Assembly (NCBI GenBank): GCA_000424365.1
Contig: AUJT01000013.1
Span: forward strand, 47,052 to 111,051
DNA: 64,000 bases
Source: Lachnospiraceae bacterium NK4A144
Lineage (GTDB): Bacteria > Bacillota > Clostridia > Lachnospirales > Lachnospiraceae
Reading direction: 5' to 3'
The number at the start of each line of letters is the position of its first letter. Positions within the stretch are counted from its first letter, which is position 1. The notes under the pieces were generated by a model. It was not told the DNA's origin. It saw only the letters and a program-made list of their open reading frames with translations, and ran no database searches. This document shows positions 61,334-64,000 of the stretch, in pieces. The translations under genes were made by a program, and so were the position numbers.

Positions 61334-62304
61334 GAGTACAGCACCGCCTTTTCCAGATTTTTGTCCCAATCACCAAAGAATTTATCACCTCTGTGATCCG
61401 GAAGATCGTATTCTTTCGAAAGGTATTCGCCCAGGTAATCCATAACCTTTACTGAACCCGCAAAATTTACATGATTGCCGTTATCCATGGTATCTTTAGA
61501 CCAGTCTATTCCGATCTCGTCAAGCTTTTTATTGAGATCCAGATACTTCACGGTCTTTTTATCTGCCCACTTTTCCACGGCATTATGTTTACCCATATTC
61601 CAATTAGTCGCACTCGGCGCAGATACAAGTAAAAGTTCTGCTCCATGCTCCTCGCAGAGCTTCTTGATATCATTTAAGATATGCTCATTTTCTTCAGGCA
61701 TCTTAGCCTTTACCTCATCATCACTCATGTAGTCGCCGCCATCATACGGACGCTCCATAGTTTCCACTAGAAATCCCTTAAAAACTGCTGCGTCGGTATA
61801 ATACATATCCTTTTTCTTTACAGAAGCCGGCAGCCATGATTTGTAGAAAATATGATAATGAAACAGTGGAAAGATCTTTTCAGCTTTGTTGGTAAGCATT
61901 GCTTTTTCGTCACGAAATGCGCCTGCATCCTCAAAAAGAGCATCTGTTTCGAGGATCACCAATCCCGGACTCTGTGTCTTAAATGTTTCTGCTAAAATCT
62001 CACGAGAATCGCAAAGGCGAAGGGCACTTGCCCCCAGATTGTATGAAGTTATACCGTGATCACGGTACAGCTGAAGCGGCGAAAACGAACGGTAAGACTC
62101 ACTGTTTCCGGCAAAAAGTATATCTATGCTTTCCGGTCTCTCATGCGCCGTTACCTCGTTTTTCATCTTAACTGCCGTTATATCGTAAACCTCTCCGCTC
62201 TCCGGCTTTATGACAGCCGAAAAGACAGCCAGCATAATAAAAAGACCGCCCATAAATATCACGCCGTGGGCGGCCTCTTTGTGTTTTCTAAAAAATTCTC
62301 CCAT
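61330..62304 (-). CDS. DltD-like SGNH-fold membrane-anchored protein
   Basis: 324 residues. One N-terminal membrane helix (~13-33, HGVIFMGGLFIMLAVFSAVI) anchors an extracytoplasmic SGNH-like domain. The nucleophile motif is FAGNSESYR (S68) and the C-terminal D-x-x-H-type motif is DNGNHVNFAG (D274, H278). This fits DltD/AlgX-type helpers that act with MBOAT proteins. It is shorter than typical DltD (~390-420). AGGATTTT lies before the ATG. It is the first gene of the operon and is coupled to the MBOAT gene. Confidence 0.82.
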   Translation of the reverse strand: MGEFFRKHKEAAHGVIFMGGLFIMLAVFSAVIKPESGEVYDITAVKMKNEVTAHERPESIDILFAGNSESYRSFSPLQLYRDHGITSYNLGASALRLCDSREILAETFKTQSPGLVILETDALFEDAGAFRDEKAMLTNKAEKIFPLFHYHIFYKSWLPASVKKKDMYYTDAAVFKGFLVETMERPYDGGDYMSDDEVKAKMPEENEHILNDIKKLCEEHGAELLLVSAPSATNWNMGKHNAVEKWADKKTVKYLDLNKKLDEIGIDWSKDTMDNGNHVNFAGSVKVMDYLGEYLSKEYDLPDHRGDKFFGDWDKNLEKAVLYS

Positions 62305-62341
62305 AAAATCCTATTCCAACTGAATCTATTGCAAAAGTTCT

Positions 62342-62393
62342 CTCTCACGTAATGGATTTTGCTAATTAAATCGCCTTCGGCGATGGGCAAAAA
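62342..62393. repeat. Core fragment of MITE family B in the leader of the dlt-like operon
   Basis: It retains the family B hairpin (ATTTTGCTAATTAA-ATCGCC-TTC-GGCGAT-GGGCAAAA) without the outer ends. It lies between the promoter at 62404-62432 and the first gene, so it is transcribed as a 5'-UTR hairpin. Confidence 0.65.
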
Positions 62394-62403
62394 CATCTCT
62401 CTG

Positions 62404-62432
62404 ATTATAAAGCAAAACACTCTCTGAGTCTA
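62404..62432 (-). promoter_or_regulatory. Promoter candidate of the dlt-like operon
   Basis: On the minus strand TAGACT (62427-62432), a 17-bp spacer and a consensus TATAAT (62404-62409). It gives a leader of about 95 nt containing the MITE-derived hairpin. Confidence 0.6.
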
Positions 62433-62459
62433 GAAACTCTTGTAGTATCTTTTCTAAGT

Positions 62460-62876
62460 TTAAGATTTTCCTTTTAAGAGCTTTATTGTCTGTGAAAGTA
62501 TCATATCCTCTGTCGGAAGCTTATCGGGATCATCATCTTCTTTCTCTTCCCGTACCTCGTCCTCTACCGTAAAAGTCACTTCATGATCAGGCATGACTTC
62601 CGTAGATTCCTCAGGCACTCCTCCCTCTTCCACAAAGGTAACTTCACGTTCAGGCATTATCTCTATATTTTCTACACGGATAGACTCTTCCGGTTTCTTA
62701 TTGATTTCCTCCGAACGGCGCCTGACTCTTTCCTCGATATCTTTTATGTCCGGTTCCTTTTTCTCTGTTTTTTCTTTATTTGCAGCCTTTGTATAAAGTA
62801 TTTCCGTCCCACAATATCTGCAAAACCGGTCTTCATCATCAATTCGTTTCCCACAATTTATACAGAACATATTCAT
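62460..62876 (-). CDS. Zinc-ribbon domain protein with acidic tail
   Basis: 138 residues from the ATG at 62876 (GGGGAG four bases upstream). The N-terminal zinc ribbon is MFCINCGKRIDDEDRFCRYCGTEI (two CxxC pairs). The rest is charged, mostly Glu/Lys/Asp, and looks disordered. It contains a duplicated motif (EIMPEREVTFVEE and EVMPDHEVTFTVED). No membrane segment. It precedes the dlt-like operon with a promoter between, so co-function is uncertain. Confidence 0.78.
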   Translation of the reverse strand: MNMFCINCGKRIDDEDRFCRYCGTEILYTKAANKEKTEKKEPDIKDIEERVRRRSEEINKKPEESIRVENIEIMPEREVTFVEEGGVPEESTEVMPDHEVTFTVEDEVREEKEDDDPDKLPTEDMILSQTIKLLKGKS

Positions 62877-62928
62877 TAAGCTCCCCAAAAACACATTTTT
62901 ACCATTGTAACATAAATAGGGACGCAGC

Positions 62929-63133
62929 GAGAGGCGACATCATGTTCGTTCACCGTCGCTTCGTTGTCAGCGCTCCGCCGCCTATCTTCAGGTGCTCCGG
63001 CAACTCGCGCGCTTTGTTCCTATGCACTCCGTGCAATGCACAAAGTACGCTCAAACAGTGCCTCCCGCACCTGAGCTATGCTCGCGCTTCCTGCCTCCGC
63101 TTCCAATGGTTCATGAACATGATGTCGCCTCTC
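62929..63133. repeat. Foldback repeat, family A, copy 2
   Basis: 205 bp with perfect 19-bp terminal inverted arms (GAGAGGCGACATCATGTTC at 62929-62947 and its complement at 63115-63133). The interior matches copy 1 at 19109-19324, including CGCTCCGCCGCCTATCTTCA, GCACAAAGTA and CGCACCTGAGCTATGCTCGC. It encodes no plausible protein. Confidence 0.88.
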
Positions 63134-63252
63134 ACTGCTGATTTTTGACAATAGTTAGAAAACCTAATTTAATTGAATATATTTTCCAAAAAAGAAAAAG
63201 CCGTGCAGACATATAAAGTAAAGATCTACACAGCTATAACCATCAGATAAGT

Positions 63253-63480
63253 TCATTTTTCATTCGACTGAGACAAATCATCAATTTTTTCGAATAATTC
63301 TCCCGGTGTACAATTTAAAGCGTTAGTCAGCCTATCGATAGTATCCAAACGAATACTACGAACCTCGTTATTCATAAGATTACTAAGGTTTGTATATCCA
63401 ATGCCGTCTAACTGTTTGCGAAGCCAATATTTTGTATGTCCCTGTTCATCCAGAATTTCTTTTATTCTAAGTCTTATCAT
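63253..63480 (-). CDS. Small XRE-family HTH regulator
   Basis: 75 residues, one HTH domain (MIRLRIKEILDEQGHTKYWLRKQLDGIGYTNLSNLMNNEVRSIRLDTIDRLTNALNCTPGELFEKIDDL), typical of Cro/C1-type regulators. AAAAGGATGACGTGATTAC precedes the ATG. A palindrome overlaps the likely -35 region. No partner gene is adjacent, so the target is unknown. Confidence 0.88.
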   Translation of the reverse strand: MIRLRIKEILDEQGHTKYWLRKQLDGIGYTNLSNLMNNEVRSIRLDTIDRLTNALNCTPGELFEKIDDLSQSNEK

Positions 63481-63505
63481 GTAATCACGTCATCCTTTTT
63501 GATTA

Positions 63506-63534
63506 ATTATAGAACGTGACTTATCTTGAGATAA
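63506..63534 (-). promoter_or_regulatory. Promoter and operator candidate of the small HTH gene
   Basis: Minus-strand -10 TATAAT (63506-63511). The palindrome TTATCTTGAGATAA (63521-63534; 6-bp arms around TG) covers the spacer and -35 region. Confidence 0.55.
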
Positions 63535-63693
63535 TTCCCTTAAACATTAGCGCACGCATATATAAGTCTTGTATAAATAACTTATCTGTATGTCCCAAAA
63601 TACAATTATGATATTTATCACACTTATGGTTATGTCGATATATAAATCAGCTGATGTATACATAGCTCATGTATAAAACACAATAAATATAAG
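63535..63693. other. AT-rich intergenic stretch before the insertion sequence
   Basis: It contains several TTGTATAA/TGTATACA-like words but no gene or clear structure that I can support. Confidence 0.35.
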
Positions 63694-64000
63694 AGGCTTC
63701 TGGCATAAAGGTGGGTACACTGCCTGACCTCTGACGTATTTTTACAATTGAAAAACCACCTGTGCTCCTGTAGAGTATTAGCGACCAAACCAAAAACTCA
63801 AAGGAGTACCCACAGATGGTTTCTGCTAATACACTATGTAAAAAGCTGCTCAATGTCAAGCATACCGTCATAGAAGATGCAAATTTCTATGATGATCAAG
63901 ATGGTGTATGCCATCTCAGAATTCAAGCTAGGACTGATAAATGGCATCAGGATGATTGCCCTTTCTGCCATAAGCGGTGCCATCGTTATGATCAGAAGAG
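63694..64000 (+). mobile_element. ISL3-type insertion sequence, left part
   Basis: The presumed left end begins near GGCTTCTGGCATAAAGGTGG, about 120 bp before a transposase start. The right end is outside the window, so neither the terminal inverted repeat nor a target duplication can be verified. Confidence 0.6.
63816..64000 (+). CDS. ISL3-family transposase, N-terminal fragment (cut by window end)
   Basis: 61 residues are visible from the ATG at 63816, preceded by AAGGAG. The sequence contains CHLRIQARTDKWHQ and the zinc-binding CPFCHKRCHRYD typical of the N-terminus of ISL3-family (IS204/IS1001/IS1096/IS1165) transposases. The frame is intact up to the edge. Confidence 0.8.
   Translation, partial: MVSANTLCKKLLNVKHTVIEDANFYDDQDGVCHLRIQARTDKWHQDDCPFCHKRCHRYDQK

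Noticed and set aside
62780..63148. A 122-residue plus-strand frame across foldback A copy 2
   Set aside because: It is antisense to the zinc-ribbon gene and then follows the repeat; not supported as coding.

Overview
The window looks like chromosomal DNA of a Gram-positive anaerobe of the Clostridia, most likely Lachnospiraceae (Butyrivibrio/Roseburia-like). The basis is gene content, not a search. It carries a sodium-pumping biotin decarboxylase set, a redox-sensing Rex repressor, a giant 2-hydroxyacyl-CoA-dehydratase activase-type protein, BspA-type leucine-rich surface proteins, a homodimeric glycyl-tRNA synthetase and low-to-moderate GC. Most genes lie on the minus strand. Plus-strand exceptions are the ABC-F ATPase, the 1406-residue activase protein and its small neighbour, a two-helix membrane protein, a flagellin and the start of an ISL3-type insertion sequence.

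Layout. 1-2585: overlapping TetR, RpiR and flavin oxidoreductase genes. 2846-8239: carboxyltransferase, gamma-like lipoprotein, biotin carrier, beta sodium pump and OadA-like carboxyltransferase. 8701-16882: a long co-directional run (rex, coiled-coil gene, nnr, alr, CBS protein, YebC, two hypotheticals, scpA, scpB) ending at a terminator. 17110-19095: ABC-F protein, divergent from rex. 19561-21484: GntR regulator and NADP isocitrate dehydrogenase. 21677-34509: surface and secreted block with three BspA-type proteins, a PD-(D/E)XK protein and a secreted tyrosine-phosphatase-like protein, with MITE-like and other repeats between them. 34686-46903: housekeeping genes alaS, glyS, recO and era, then an M16C peptidase, a patatin, a degenerate sigma-like protein and a rhomboid-like zinc protein. 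47116-51778: giant activase protein and a small hypothetical. 52262-55181: sigma-D-like promoter, membrane protein, foldback element and orphan flagellin. 55244-56395: tRNA-Gly and a two-gene toxin-antitoxin-like module with a double operator. 56636-62304: five-gene dlt-like surface-acylation operon with a LysA/BtrK-type decarboxylase. 62460-64000: zinc-ribbon protein, second copy of a 205-bp foldback, small HTH regulator and an ISL3-type element cut by the window edge.

The strongest candidate for an undescribed system is the dlt-like operon. Its acyl carrier protein and PLP decarboxylase genes are 2 bp apart, which suggests that a carrier-bound amino acid is decarboxylated before an MBOAT protein transfers it to a surface polymer. 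The richest non-coding signals are a ~146-bp MITE-like family with 8-bp target duplications, a ~205-bp foldback family, and a 64-bp element that twice directly precedes a terminator. Several promoters overlap likely autoregulatory operators (rex, the GntR gene and the toxin-antitoxin-like pair). No database search was possible; family names rest on motifs read by eye.
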